A stretch of DNA of 64,000 nucleotides from Siphonodentalium dalli (GCA_032622095.1 CP136064.1:143673954-143737953); one strand, 5' to 3'; counted from the first letter of the stretch, positions 1-12,069 are shown. Program-made: numbers and translations. Notes: generated by a model not told the origin, from the sequence alone.

Positions 1-478
1 TGTATTCTTGGAGATTTTGTGTACCTTACTCAATCGTACCGATAGAATCACGTAGATGCCGAAATTGAAAAGTTAACGTCACCGGTGTATAATATGTTTT
101 TGAAAATATGATAAATCGTATCGATAGAGTCAGGACAGGCTGAAAGTGTAAACTTAAAGTCACCGGTGTAATAATATGTTGTTGAAAATATAAATAATTT
201 GATAGACTGAAAATAATATATAACCCATTGGGAGCCCCCTAATGTATTCTTGAACATTTTGTTTTGTACCATTACTCAATCGTACCGATAGAATCACGTA
301 GATGCCGAAATTGTAAAGTTAACGCCACCGGTGTATAATATGTTTATGAAAATATGATAAATCGTATCGATAGAGTCAGGATAGGCTGAAATTGTAAACT
401 TAAAGTCACTTGTTGTTGAAAATATAAATAATTTGATAGACTGAAAATAATGTGTAACCCATTGCGAACCCCCCCCCC
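1..478. repeat. Two tandem copies of a ~240-bp repeat
   Basis: The stretch at 1-242 is repeated at 243-478 with scattered substitutions and a small deletion in copy 2. Shared landmarks are 'caatcgtaccgatagaatca', 'aatcgtatcgatagagtcag' and 'aatttgatagactgaaaata'. The array may continue past the left edge of the window. Short ORFs inside it simply mirror the repeat and are not called as genes. Confidence 0.85.
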
Positions 479-2032
479 CTGGTGTAGTGAAGTGAATTGT
501 GGGTAGTTTCATTGTGAATATTCTCCGCCATCTTTATTTTCTGGAATTATCAACAAGATTTCTCCACTCTATTCTCTTAAAACGGCTACACCCGAATCGG
601 TCAAATTCTTTTGATAATTCTAGCTAAATACATCTTAGCTACTATTCGGATCTGCTGTCCCGGTCTAAAAAGGGATAGTTTGACCAAAACGACTATTGAC
701 CAAAACTTTGTTTACAAATTGAGCGCACTCGATGACCGGGTTGACCGGAATGACCCGTCCACGCTGCAAATGTATTATCGAAAACAAACTCAATTTCTTC
801 CATCTAAAACATAATTACGCGCTGGACTGGTCATTTTAGGAATATATATGTATCCCACACACAAACACCAAGTTTCAGCTTAAAATTTTGAAAAATGACA
901 GTTTTATTGACATAAATCGATTTTAATGTCAAATGCCATGTTAAATAAATTTTTGTGCCCTGCAAATATTTTCTGAGCTGTTCCATATTGGCACTAGAGT
1001 CCATATTTGACCGGTTACACCTGATAATTGTGCGACAGTACAGTCGCGTTACTTTATACATCAACATTGGTCATTATCACCCGACAATTTTATTTTGGTC
1101 TATCGTATCAACCCCTATTTTCTCCCGCATAGCCTGACTAAGTGTCAACATTGGTCTTTATCGCTCCACTAATTTGTATCGTTTCATCGGTATGAATTCC
1201 ATATCCAATTATCCACATATAACCAAACCAACCTCTAATCCCGGTCCAATTTATTTATTTCTTTCATCGGTATAGTCACGTTACGTAATATTGTATCGGG
1301 TGATACTTGTACTTATATGTCTATGGTATTACAATAGTATACCGTATACGTATATCAATTGCTATTCCTTTCTATATAATCCTGGTGCCATCTATAGACA
1401 TAGAGATAATTTCAGACCCCCCCCCCCCCCCCCCCCCCCAATTTTATATCATTGCTGCTTTAGTACAGTCGCGATATATTACATGGCAACATCGCTCCAC
1501 TAATTTATGTCAGTTCATCGGTACAAACCCCTTTTTCTCCGAGTCCATATAACCAACCCAACATCTTATAGAAGTCCATAAATGACTATTATGGCACTAT
1601 ATAGAGATGACTAAAATTCTGACACCCCCTATTTTACAGCCTTGTTGCAATGTTCAGTAGAGTTGAGATGCATAATATGTCAACATTGGTCATTATCGCT
1701 CTATAAATTTTTATCGGTTCAACCCTTAGTTCCCTGTATCGCCCACCCCTCCCTGAATTTATTTTTTCATTTGTATTATAGTCTCGTTACGTACACATTT
1801 TATCTCTTGTAACTTTTGCTTCAATGCGTCGAGTTCCGCTGCAGGGAATACAAAACTGACAACATTTTGAAATGTTAGCAGGCTTCAAACTCATCTTATC
1901 CAAGAAAAACTCTGGTTACATAAGAAATTTGTGTATATGGTGTACACGCATTTGTTGAGTTAAAAACCAAAGGTCCCAAGTCAAGGTCCAAATCCCCAAC
2001 ACACTGTTGTGAGGTTTAACTCCATCTACAAA
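479..2032. other. Intergenic; poly-C tract, no gene seen
   Basis: AT-rich sequence with a 20-plus nt C run near 1417-1440 and several loosely related 'acattggtcattatcgctc' motifs (around 1065, 1150 and 1685), suggesting old degenerate repeats. The open frames here are short and lack family motifs or splice signals in sensible places. Confidence 0.5.
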
Positions 2033-2511
2033 CAGTAATGTCCAAAGTAATTGATCACTTAACCACAGCAAAATTATGGGTATTTTTTCATGATTTTAAA
2101 TCCTGAAAAATTACCCATAAATATGCTGTGGTTAAGTGGTCAATTACTTTGGGCGTTACTGTAACCAATATAAGGATTTGAGGTTTAATGATAACTCAAT
2201 CCTCATACAGTAATGTTCAAAGTAATTGACCACTTAAGCACAGCAGAATAATGGGTAATTTATCAGGATTTTAAATGCTGAAAAAATACCCATAATTCTG
2301 CTGTGGTTAAGTGGTCAATTACTTTGGGCATTACTGTAACCAATATAAGGATTTGAGGTTTAATGATAACTCAATCCTCATACAGTAATGTTCAAAGTAA
2401 TTGACCACTTAACCAGAGCAGAATTATTTGTAATTTTTCAGGATTTTAAATCCTGAAAAATTACCAATAAGTCTGATCTGGTTAAGTGGTCAATTACTTT
2501 GGGCATTACTG
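2033..2511. mobile_element. Three tandem units, each with a palindromic TA-flanked MITE
   Basis: Palindromes of 129 bp lie at 2033-2161, 2208-2336 and 2383-2511, exactly 175 bp apart. Each starts CAGTAATG and ends with its complement (the first ends CGTTACTG). The arms carry 'cacttaaccacagca' and 'tgctgtggttaagtg'. Copies 2 and 3 are flanked by TA on both sides, as expected for a Tc1/mariner-type insertion. The 46-bp spacer ('taaccaatataaggatttga...') is also repeated, so the array grew by tandem duplication after insertion. Confidence 0.85.
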
Positions 2512-2559
2512 TAACCAATATAAGGATGTGAGGTTTAATGAGAACTCCATCCACATAAC

Positions 2560-2830
2560 TAATAAATATGTGTGAAAATTACAATGAGGTCAAATAGTTG
2601 CGAAGCCAGCACCACAATTCTTTCCCTCCATAGTAAATCTTAAAACAACTTCTAAAGAATTATTAATTTACCTTATATTTGGTATGGAGCGTCCTTGGTT
2701 TACTGGGGTTCAGATTTGTTAACACCACGTCACCAAGTTAATTACTTGCGAAGCCACAGCCATAACTATTTCCCTCCATAGTAATTCTCAAAACAACATC
2801 TTAAGAACAATTGACCAGGTCAGTCGCGCA
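2560..2830 (-). repeat. Interspersed repeat C (two monomers, minus orientation)
   Basis: Two units contain the reverse complement of 'tatggagggaaagagttatg' and of 'aaatctgaacccc'. The same family is on the plus strand at 20270-20560 and 21430-21820. No coding potential. Confidence 0.7.
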
Positions 2831-2834
2831 ATTA

Positions 2835-4580
2835 TTGGAAGAGCCACGGTCAATCATTTTTTAAAAACCAAATGCTACATTTAAATTATTGCTTTATTTA
2901 ACCCAAAAAAAAAAATGAGAAAATTAACTTTTACTACTTGCTAAATTTTATCTTTTAATTATTTCATTTAAATTTTAGTATTTACAGCATACTATAAGTC
3001 CAAGTCTTTATAATCTGTTGAGTGACCCCCCAGTCGTTTACTTGCTTTGTTAGTAATAATTTGAAGGATTACTTGTTTAAACGCAATTGTTATCAAAATA
3101 TTTTATGTATTTTTTATAATTTCTATTTATATGTAATACTATAATCTTGGTGGCGTTACCATTTCTGGCTATGGTTTTCTTGTCCTATCCTGCCTTGGTG
3201 TTGGTGCTTACCTATCCTACCTTGGATGCGGCGTTCCCAGCATGAGCGCTGTTGCTTAACGAGTGGGTCAGCTAGTACATATTCAATGGGACTGAACTTG
3301 CACTTTACGAGTGGATCTTATACTATTTTGGTTTCTAGGGGCTTTACGAGTGGGGTCAGCTAGTTCCACTGAAATTCGTTAAAAAACATGACTGTCAGCA
3401 GCCATCTTGGATTTTACTCTTTGCATGACTAAATCCTTCGGCACAATCTACAGGCCACATCCCTCATCCGATAATCACCAAACTTTAAAATGGATCTTGG
3501 GGGTGACCTCTAGATGGGACCGTAAATATTTAAAACAAACCTCAAAATATGTAAAGGATAAATAATTATCATACCTGTTTCTACCTCATTCCACCTAGTA
3601 TGCACCCACTCCTACACAACACACCTGTCCTTACAAATAATCCTAATTATGCTTACTTATTTAACCTGTTCTGCTACATTGTCACTGTCCACATAATTGA
3701 TATAAAGTGATTAAGAACTAAAAATATATATAAGCACCAGTTCATCACCCCCGTGTACGTGGTATCGCCAAAACCGAGGGTATCGCCAAAACCGAGAATA
3801 TGGGAAAGCCATTTTTACGTATATGATATTGGGATATGTCTGTTTCTCATCGTAATACAGACATCGAGCATCGTATGTGTATGTCCACACGAAGCAGGAG
3901 TATTTATCCACTAGTTGTCATTTAGTTTTCCCAGATCAGACCATTAATTTTTTTTTTGGCGAATTTTTTCAATGGTGTTTTTGCTTTTGCTCACTCAAAT
4001 TTTCGAGAACATCCATTCACTAGTATAGTTCCTGGACTCCCACGCTTCCAAAACAAATGCCGGTATATAGTTGAATCTGTCAATGACGCATATGATTTGA
4101 CAGAATTTTTAAAATCCGTGTCGTTCTCAATATCCGCGCGATATGAAGGGACCACTGTCGGTCCAGAAAGATGCTAACGGCACAGATGAAGATGCGACCA
4201 AACGCCGAGCTTCTGTGCAGTAAATATGCGTATCACCTAAGGAGTTCTGATGAGTTTTCGAGTGTTTTATGTGTATCTGAGACTGATCAATTGGACTGCG
4301 AGTGTCAACTGAAATATGAATCCATAACATATTCGAAATAATGTGTGCATATTATATTATGAATGTATTTCAATTGAAATTAATTGAACATCCATCTCAG
4401 CATTCAGATTTGCGATCTCAATAACGTGAATGAATGATAACTCGATGCCTTGATCACACGCACGTGAATGCTGCCGTTCGCATGCATGCAGCTAATCGGA
4501 TATTCGTTTACTATTAACATGCTTGGGGTTTGTATATAGACCACACACTGCGGCGTATCAACGATTTGTTATAATCATGT
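2835..4580. other. Intergenic; no gene recognised
   Basis: Contains a fragment at 3395-3500 related to the 'ccatcttggattttactctt' repeat of 30.7-32.3 kb (minus orientation) and a short tandem motif 'ggtatcgccaaaaccgag' at about 3761-3796. ORFs of 60-73 codons occur on both strands with no recognisable domain. Confidence 0.45.
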
Positions 4581-4990
4581 TTATTTTACAGACTTTATGA
4601 CTCTTTCCCACTCGAGTAGACCGTTACGCGACAATGAAACCGAATCATCTTATCGAATATATATATATCATATTGCTCCAAATTATGCAATTCTGGCTTT
4701 TTTGAGAGTCATCATATAAAATTGAAACGATTCTATGTTAACAGACTAAACATCCGAACATATATGAACAAACACATGCACAACAAAGTGACTGCTATTT
4801 ATAATAAACACTTCACTGTGGAACATGTGTATATATATACATACTGCCATGATTGTTATGTGCACATGTAAATTACACTATAATTTATAACTTTTCTAAT
4901 TTAGCCCATAGGACCACATATTTTGTGGGCATAATATTTACACAAGACTTCATTATGTTATCGTATAGGTTGCATATACTGTAATTGATA

Positions 4991-5917
4991 TTTATCTTAC
5001 AATATAGCTATATTTCATCAAATACACGCGAAAACGCCTAGGCGGTTTCCGATCTTGTATCCTGGATGGCAACAAGGATATCTTCGATGGCAACAGCTGG
5101 TGCACGTGCGTTTCGACAACTGGCTTGTTTTCAAAACAAAACGTCTAAATAACCAACTAAAAGTCGTAAAATAATATACTCGTGTGCTACGAATGTAAAT
5201 TAATCAATAATTAGTTCAATAAAGTTGACAAAATGTGGAGACAGGGCCCAAAAAGCTCAAAATAACCCCAAAAATGTTTGGAAATCGAAAAAGTAACGAA
5301 GTTTACACATTGTTTACAGCGCGCACGAATACGGACTATTTTGACCATTTCTATTTTAGCGAAGTAGGGAATTCCCCGTAATTCAGTACGGTCTTGATCA
5401 AAAGCTACTGAACGCATTTTTTATTCGATAAAATACAGAAGGGAAAATCAAATTAATTTTATCTTATGTTAAGGATATAAAACAGAATACTTACAAAAAG
5501 TCCGTGATTTATTGCATTTCCTCTAAATGGGTTATTTTAGTGCGAGTCAGAACTCGATTGTCGGAAGTGTCGCCGTCGGAAAGTTCAAAATTCACCAAAA
5601 CTCTGAATGGACAGTCATCTCCGGCAATGCCTCTCGCCAACACTATTACTATCCAAGGAGATTGCACCATAAAATAATACAATTATCCTGTTAAAAGTGA
5701 CATTATGTCGAACATATGAAACGAAAATATCGTCGCCTTTTCATTGAATCGGATTCCAGCCAAAGTGAATTTGAATAGTGACGTGAATTTCTCAGCATTT
5801 GACTTATCACAACGTCGCGTGCTGAGAATTGTGTACGTTGTGTGTTGGGCGTAATAAAATAGTTCCTGTTTTAAATTGAGTTTTATTGCATTTTTATGGG
5901 ACGAATTGTAAGATAAA
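4991..5917. mobile_element. Candidate inserted element with short TIRs
   Basis: Starts TTTATCTTACAAT and ends with the exact reverse complement ATTGTAAGATAAA. It occupies the point where the copy at 29.9 kb is continuous. Internal sequence holds a 68-codon minus ORF (5211-5417) with no recognisable domain. The superfamily cannot be assigned because the target duplication is not clear. Confidence 0.5.
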
Positions 5918-5919
5918 TT

Positions 5920-6078
5920 GGTTATCATCACCCTGTGTGTTTCCGAGATCCGTATTCAAGTCTCGCTGCCTTCTCTGGGCTGTCTATCGACTCGTCCTAC
6001 GGACTCGTCGATAGACTGCCCAGAGAAGGCAGCTCGACTTGAATACGGATCTCAGAAACACACATGGTGGTGATAACC
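5920..6078. mobile_element. 159-bp near-perfect palindrome
   Basis: The arms begin GGTTATCATCACC and end GGTGGTGATAACC, meeting at about 6000 ('ctcgtcctacggactcg'). It lies immediately beside the element at 4991-5917 and is likewise absent from the 29.9-kb copy, so it arrived as part of, or next to, the same insertion. Confidence 0.75.
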
Positions 6079-6414
6079 TATATGTATTTTTAACCGAAAT
6101 GAATCTTATCTTATCAGGGTCTCCGTCCTGAGTTTGATTTATGGTTCTAACCAGAATTGTTATGGATGTTCAGCGTCACGATGACTTTCAATTCGTATTG
6201 TTCGCAGATATAGGTTTCGGCTTGTTAAGTTCTAGAATTATTCTTTTTCACTTATTTTGAAAAAAAGTATTATCGCTAAGATTTTCACACAACAATCTAA
6301 ATGAAATTGTGCATACATCTCCATCATCTTGGGAACTATTACATGAGGTTATCGTGTTGTTGTTGTTTTGGTAGATTCAATATTTTAACGTTATCATTCT
6401 TAGTTTAACGAGGT

Positions 6415-8463
6415 CAGGTTAAGAGCTGCTGTTTCCCCGAAGCATGGAAAAGGGCAAACATAATACCAATATTTAAAAATGGTGACCGTCATGATCCAAA
6501 CAACTATCGTCCCATCTCATTAATAAGTTGTGTTGGTAAAATACTAGAAAAGGTAGTCTTCAACAATTAAAGTCTTTAATCATTTAAATATAAACAACCT
6601 ATTATACAAATACCAATCCGGTTTTATACCAGGTCACAGTACTGAACAACAACTTATTGAAATATTTCACAATATACACCACGCTGTAGACAATGAACAA
6701 AGCACGTGCGCTGTTTTCTGTGACATCTCGAAAGCTTTTGACAAAGTATGGCACCAATGTCTTTTACTTAAACTAAATCACTATGTAATAACAGATACTC
6801 TGCTAAAATGTTTCAGAAATTATCTCGAAGGGCGGCAGCAAAGGGTGAAAATAAATTCTAGCTTTTCAAAATATTCTCCAATAACGGCAGGGGTCCCACA
6901 AGGGTCTGTGGTCGGCCCTTTGCTCTTTTTAATCTACATAAATGATATTGCAGACAATATTAAATCGCATGTTAGATTATACGCGGACGACACATGCCTC
7001 ATAAATTCCGATACGGACATTCAAAACCTTGAACAAAGTGTAAATAAAGACATGGAAAACATAAAAAAGTGGGCCGATACATGGCTAGTGAAATTCAATA
7101 ATTCTAAAACAAAATTACTATTTTTTACAAGTTCACAAACCCCGAGAGACCGAATATAGTCTTTAATGGACTGCAACTCGAATATTCTAAACAACACACG
7201 CATCCAGGTATGGAAATAGATGACGACTTAACATGGGACAGTTATATAGAAAATGTATGTACCAGAGCTTATGCTAAACTATCCCTAGAGTGAAGAGTGA
7301 AGTATATTTTGAACCGCAAAACTCTTGAAATCCTCTATTTATCACACGTCCGTCCAATCATGGAATATGCGAGTAGTGTCTGGGCTGGAGCACCAGATAA
7401 GTTACTTAAAAAACTTGATGATGTACAATACGAGGCTGCACGTATAATAAGTGGCTGCACGAGATCAGTATCCCACAAACGTCTACTAACCGAAATGGGT
7501 TGGGAAACACTCTCAGATAGAAGGCAATTAAAGCGTTTTTAACTTGTTCATAACATTGTCAATCACAAAGTGCCCAAATATTTAGTCGACTTACTTCCCC
7601 CCAAATTTTCTGACATAAGTGATCATGATACGATATTTACGTCAAACTTTATCCATTTTAAACCCAATTCCAAACGAATGGAGTCTACATTCATGCCAAC
7701 GTGTGTAAAAAACTGGAATGCAACCGAAATTGAGACTCGAGATCTCCGGCACCTTTGTTATGTAAACAAAATAAAACCTATAACACCCAAACCACCAAAG
7801 TACTATTCTGTCGGAAAGCGGATTGAAAACATATTTCACTGTAGATTACGATGAGAATGTAGCAACTTGCTATCCGATAAGGTTCTAAATCACATTGCAA
7901 ATTCAAAAGACTGCACCTGTGGAAACGGTGAAGAAAATGCCTTTCATTATTTCTTTGATTGCCACCTACATTCAATCCCAAGAATTCGTCAATTGAATAA
8001 ACTACTTCCTTACAACATTTATTCATTAAAGATTTTGCTTTTTGGAGATCCTGCACTTCCTTATTGTGACAAGATGAAAATTTTCTTAGCTATACAGTCA
8101 TTCATACGCGAGACAAATCAGGATTCTTTTGACTAACTCTGCTAAATAATGATATGTACAAGCCAGCTAGCGAAACAATGAAACAAAGAAACCCGACTTT
8201 AAATCAAACACTTATACAAACTTATGACAAACTCGGGGTGGGGGTGGCCGGTTATATGTATATATGTTCAACTTGTTTTTGCTAGTCATGTTGCTTTGCC
8301 ATTACCAATTATTTATTTTTCAGTGTAATAACATATGGGAGATGGGGTACCCATAAGTGAGTCAGCACTTGTCCCCCAATCACATTGTCTGTATAAACAA
8401 TGTATGTGTCATATATCATGTGTTATATAAATTAGACAAATAAATATGTTTAAACTAAACTAA
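6415..8463 (+). pseudogene. 5'-truncated, decayed non-LTR retrotransposon (reverse transcriptase)
   Basis: Relic of a LINE ORF2-type protein, which copies its own RNA into DNA at a nicked target. Recognisable blocks in order are 'FPEAWKRANIIPIFKNGD', 'NNYRPISLIS', 'FCDISKAFDKVWH', 'GVPQGSVVGPLLFLIYIND', the catalytic 'YADD' (about 6983-6994), 'HVRPIMEYASSVW' and a C-terminal Cys/His tail 'CTCGNGEENAFHYFFDC'. The first RT blocks and the endonuclease are missing. Damage: a frameshift near 6560-6577 and a compensating one near 7150, plus in-frame stops at 7291, 7540 and 7852. The 3' end is A-rich ('aaatatgtttaaactaaact') and abuts a repeat at 8464. Jockey/CR1-like group by motif style; the clade is not resolved. 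Confidence 0.9.
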
Positions 8464-8714
8464 TGGATTGAATTTTGAAATCCAAGATGGCCACCAGCGG
8501 CCATGTTTTTTGGCCAAATGACCCCAAAATGACTCGTTCCCATCTACATGTCAATGTCAACATTCATGACAAATTTAATAAAGATCAGACTAAAGGTACG
8601 ACCTGTAGCCCACGCCAAAGGAAATTATTGACGGACACACAGACACACGGACACACGGACGACGGACGCCAACCCATGGCAATAGCTCAAACTTACAAAG
8701 TAAGTTGAGCTAAA
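8464..8714 (+). repeat. Single B-type monomer with terminal microsatellite and hairpin
   Basis: One copy of the B monomer of the 30.7-32.3 kb array ('aaatccaagatgg', 'cccatctacatgtcaatgtc'), followed by a 'ggacacac' microsatellite and a terminal dyad 'agctcaaacttac / gtaagttgagct' with an A-rich tail. It shows the minimal form of the element: one core monomer plus the 3' module. Confidence 0.8.
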
Positions 8715-8719
8715 AACCG

Positions 8720-9110
8720 ATAAAGAGCGTTATTTCCAAAGGTCAAGGTCAGACGAAATTCCCTATTTGTGCCTCGACTGCGTATACTCAATGGCTATAT
8801 ATGCAGGTACCAAATTTCAAATCAATCGGTCAAGCCGTTTCGACGATATAAGAAATCAAACCTCAATTTTGCAAGTCATTTTAGTGGCGTAAAAAAATAA
8901 ATCAAGAAAATGGCGACAACTCCTAAGGTCAAGGTCGGACGAAATTCTCAATAGGCTATTTTATCAGATCTTCCAAAGTTACCTAGTGGGAAAAAAACAG
9001 CAGGTGAATCGGTCCAGCCGTTCCTGAGATATAAGCATGTTATTGGAAGAAGAAGAAGAAGCAAAATAAAAACCAGAAGAATTACAATATACTTCCATGT
9101 TAAAACATTG
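8720..9110 (+). repeat. Interspersed repeat with GAA tail
   Basis: Two divergent units share 'aaggtcaaggtc(a/g)gacgaaatt' and 'aatcggtc(a/c)agccgtt'. The element ends in 'agaagaagaagaagc'. Non-coding; no other clear copy in the window. Confidence 0.6.
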
Positions 9111-9334
9111 AAGTATAATTAAAGGAACTAATCAACATGAGTGGTCGAAATCCTCAGAATTATTCATCCCAGAGTTTGAGAAGAGGAGGGGTAACAACCA
9201 CTTTTAGATGTGGTACACGGTATGACATACCGGTAATTCAAATTCGTGGATATTGAAAAAGCGATGCTTTAAGGTTTATTTAGAAAAAGGATTGGAATGT
9301 AAAGTTGAAATGACCAGAGCATTAACATTTAACC

Positions 9335-9520
9335 CTTTCAGTGCCAAGTCCGATTTTTGTATCAACCCATATTTCCTTGATCATTTTTCAAATTTATTGA
9401 TTATAATAATGTGATACATTGATGGAAAGAGATCTAAGTATCACATTATTATAATCAATAAATTTGAAAAATGATCAAGGAAATATGGGTTGATAAAAAA
9501 ATCGGACTTGGAACTGAAAG
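9335..9520. mobile_element. Near-perfect palindrome (arms ~80 bp)
   Basis: Left arm from CTTTCAGTGCCAAGTCC; right arm ends GGACTTGGAACTGAAAG. The loop is about 20 bp around 9416-9436. The arm sequence 'tcaacccatat' with 'aaaaatcgga' recurs at 30357-30400 next to another palindrome, linking the two. Confidence 0.8.
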
Positions 9521-10165
9521 TAGTCCAGGAGATATTGGTCGACCTCTGCACCCCCCCCCCCCCCCCAGGACTTAACTTCACCCCACTAATTTTTTTCCTT
9601 AAGGTCTCCTCTAATTTTTTTCACTTGTTAACAAGAAAAAAAAGTGGCCGCAGAGACTCCAGACAAGATGGCGTCCATCGTGGCGGCCATTTTTTTTAAA
9701 TGCACCAGGTCTCTTTGATCGCCATTATAGTAAAGATGATAGCAAATGCGGTCTTGTTTTCCGCTCGATTCGTTAAGCTAATATACAACCCTTACAAATT
9801 AGCCAAAAATCCGACACCAGAATCCAATATGGCGGCCAAGATGGCCGCCGAAATGTGAAAATATGCTATTTTTCTGACATGTTACCACCTTTCGTTTGTC
9901 TCTGTGGGCAAATGTTAGAATGTTTGCCTCATGTTATACATTTATCATATAGAGGGGTCATTGACGAACACATGGGGACCATAATATGCATTCATTGCGG
10001 GATATTTTTGTCCGATATCACGTTTTCCCAAATGCCGGCATCATAGGTCGAAGCCGAATCTCCGTTAATAACGGGATGTTATGTTTCGAATCAATGAATG
10101 TTATTGCTATTATAACAACACCCATGCATATATATTTGCAGGAGATACTCCGGATTAACGTACTT
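9521..10165. other. Intergenic; poly-C run, no gene seen
   Basis: Has a C run at 9550-9566 and several 'aagatggc' motifs. The open frames present have no family motif. Confidence 0.45.
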
Positions 10166-10599
10166 GCTCTAACTTAACATTTTAATTCTTATATTTTAAT
10201 TCTAACTTTACATTTTAATTCTAACTTAACATTTTAATTCTTATATTTTAATTCTATTTACATTCTATTTACATTCTGTTTACATTCTGTTTACATTCTA
10301 TGTACTCTAACTTAACATTTTAATTCTTATATTTTAATTCTAACTTAATAGTTTTATTTTAATATTTTAAATCTGCTACAAAAAGGTCTAATGTTGGAAT
10401 TAAAATATTATAATTAAAAAGTTGAAATTGAAATGAGCATACAACTGATCTCAGAATTGAAAGGCAAAAATTAAAACAAACATAAAATTTATTCTGGAAG
10501 TTGTAATTGTGACCCAAATAACACCCCAAATAACACGCCTGCACTTCTGTGACAATTATAACGAAAGGGGTCGCTGCGATCGGACGACGGAAATTGCCG

Positions 10600-10652
10600 A
10601 TCTCGCAGTCACATGATCTCCGGTCATGTGATCCATACCCGGAAGAGATTGC
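10600..10652 (+). promoter_or_regulatory. Compact promoter: paired E-boxes and an ETS site
   Basis: A dyad TCACATGA ... TCATGTGA (10609-10631) holds two CANNTG E-boxes of the type bound by USF/MITF/TFE factors. CCGGAAG at 10639-10645 is an ETS (GABP/NRF-2-type) core, 7 nt before the start codon. The same three sites are kept in the inverted copy near 26500-26530. ETS-driven promoters with a short leader are common for housekeeping and mitochondrial genes, but use here is inferred. Confidence 0.5.
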
Positions 10653-11077
10653 ATGTCGGCAGACATTTTTGCACAACAACGAAACTTCTCTCGTCGATTC
10701 TCATCAAATGTAAGTAAACTGAGTAATGTTTTCAAATAACTTCGATGCAGTCATCAACTAATGATATAACATGACCGCGCGGATTGGTTCTTAGGTTCCC
10801 AATACGATTTAATTTGATTTACCAGCCGCTTGAATTTGTGCACTTCAAGTTCAATGGCATTCTGATTCTCTAGTTCCGGGGAAACTCGAAAGATTTACAC
10901 TCTTTTGAGTTTCGGATTGCTTGTGTACATTTTGTATCTGAGGCTCATACCTTTTCTATTTACAGGCGATAAAGGACTCCTGGCGCCAGATTCTGCTTGG
11001 TTCTCTTCTTATGGTGACAATAAACACAAGATTCCACCAAAAGTTCCGAAATCCGCACCTTCATGAGCTAAAATAAA
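10653..11077 (+). CDS. Putative two-exon small membrane protein gene (55 codons)
   Basis: Exon 1 at 10653-10709 encodes MSADIFAQQRNFSRRFSSN and ends at a strong donor (GTAAGTAAAC). The intron is 10710-10965 with acceptor 'cttttctatttacag'. Exon 2, 10966-11076, adds 36 codons in phase 0 and stops at TAA, which overlaps the poly-A signal AATAAA (11072-11077); an A-run follows about 17 nt later. The product has an Arg-rich, acid-poor stretch (residues 9-26), then a short hydrophobic run (about residues 29-37, 'ILLGSLLMV'), then a basic/His tail. That layout fits a small mitochondrial inner-membrane protein, but I do not recognise the family. In the inverted copy exon 1 differs only at two synonymous positions, which supports coding. 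An alternative exon-2 frame is open to a TGA at 11063-11065 but does not fit the donor phase. Confidence 0.5.
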
Positions 11078-11399
11078 GACATTTGTCATTTGTGCAAAAA
11101 AAAAAATTGTTGTCTGTTTCATTAAAATCATTTCCTGTTTACAAATAAGCACATGTCTGTCATGCGCAGTGGCATGGTTTCATATTGGTTCTGCCTTTTT
11201 GACGTATTAGCACCCACGACCCATTCAGCGATGGAAATGACAAACTTTTAACATGAAGACCCAGACTGCCCTTGTCCTATGTCTTCCTGAGTCAATTCCC
11301 CACCCAACGGTAGCGCGGTTCCATATCTTCGTGATTTTACATATGATTTTTTTCATTCTGAATTTTTCACTTTTTATTCCATCGCCCAGGGGCCAGGCT

Positions 11400-12069
11400 C
11401 CATTTGGCAATCGTCATTGACATTGGACACTTTCTAGTCGAAAATATACATGACACTGATTTAGTGCCTTCCTTTGTGAATTCCCCACCCAACGGTATGC
11501 GACTTTACACAAGTTCACGATTCTATGTTAATTTTTTTTTCGTTCTGAATCCATGGGGAACTTTCTCGGTCGCACTAAATCCAATCTTGCAATGCCAATT
11601 TGAGACTTTCTGGTAAAATATATCAATAACGCTGATTTTATGCCTTCATGTGTACTTCCCCATTCTCTTTCCACAATTTTGTGATTGTATTTTACTTTGT
11701 TTTCATTTTACCGGTAGATCATGTCACGATCTAGGTAACACCAAATACAATTTTGCAATGCCAATTTGAGACCTTCTGGTTAAAAATATCAATAACGCTG
11801 ATTTTATGCCTTCGTGTGTGACTTCCCCATCCAGCGGTGTGCCTCTTTCTAGAATTTTGTGATCGTCTGTTACATTTTTTTCATTCTAAATGATGCACTT
11901 TTCTCAGTAACACCTACCGGTTAGATCGTGCCATGATTCTCTGCTCTGTGTAACGCCGTAGATTTAGCCAAACTACAGGTTCATGGCATGATCTAGGTAA
12001 GACCAAATACAATTTTGCAATGCCAATTTGAGACTTTCTGGTAAAAATATCAATAGCGCTGATTGTATG
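11400..12069 (+). repeat. Degenerate ~210-bp tandem repeats
   Basis: Three to four imperfect units share 'ttgcaatgccaatttgagac', 'atatcaataacgctgatttt' and 'gtgacttccccatcc'. The array resumes at 14140-14220 after the transposon at 12070-14139. A further fragment is at about 18540-18640. Confidence 0.7.

Larger units (their letters stand above)
4583..6320 (+). repeat. Direct segmental repeat, copy 1 (interrupted)
   Basis: 4583-4990 matches 29287-29900, and 6080-6320 continues the same match to about 30130. Landmarks are 'actcgagtagaccgttacgc', 'gtttcggcttgttaagttct' and 'acacaacaatctaaatgaaa'. The match is broken at 4990 by about 1.09 kb that is absent from copy 2, so the interruption is an insertion in this copy. 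Confidence 0.8.
10170..11400 (+). repeat. Inverted segmental duplication, left copy
   Basis: Reverse complement of 26045-27150. It includes an AT-rich minisatellite ('taagaattaaaatgttaagt'), the promoter and first exon of the small gene at 10653, and a flank with 'ccacccaacggtagcgcggt'. This copy keeps 329 bp (10865-11193) that the other lacks. Confidence 0.85.
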
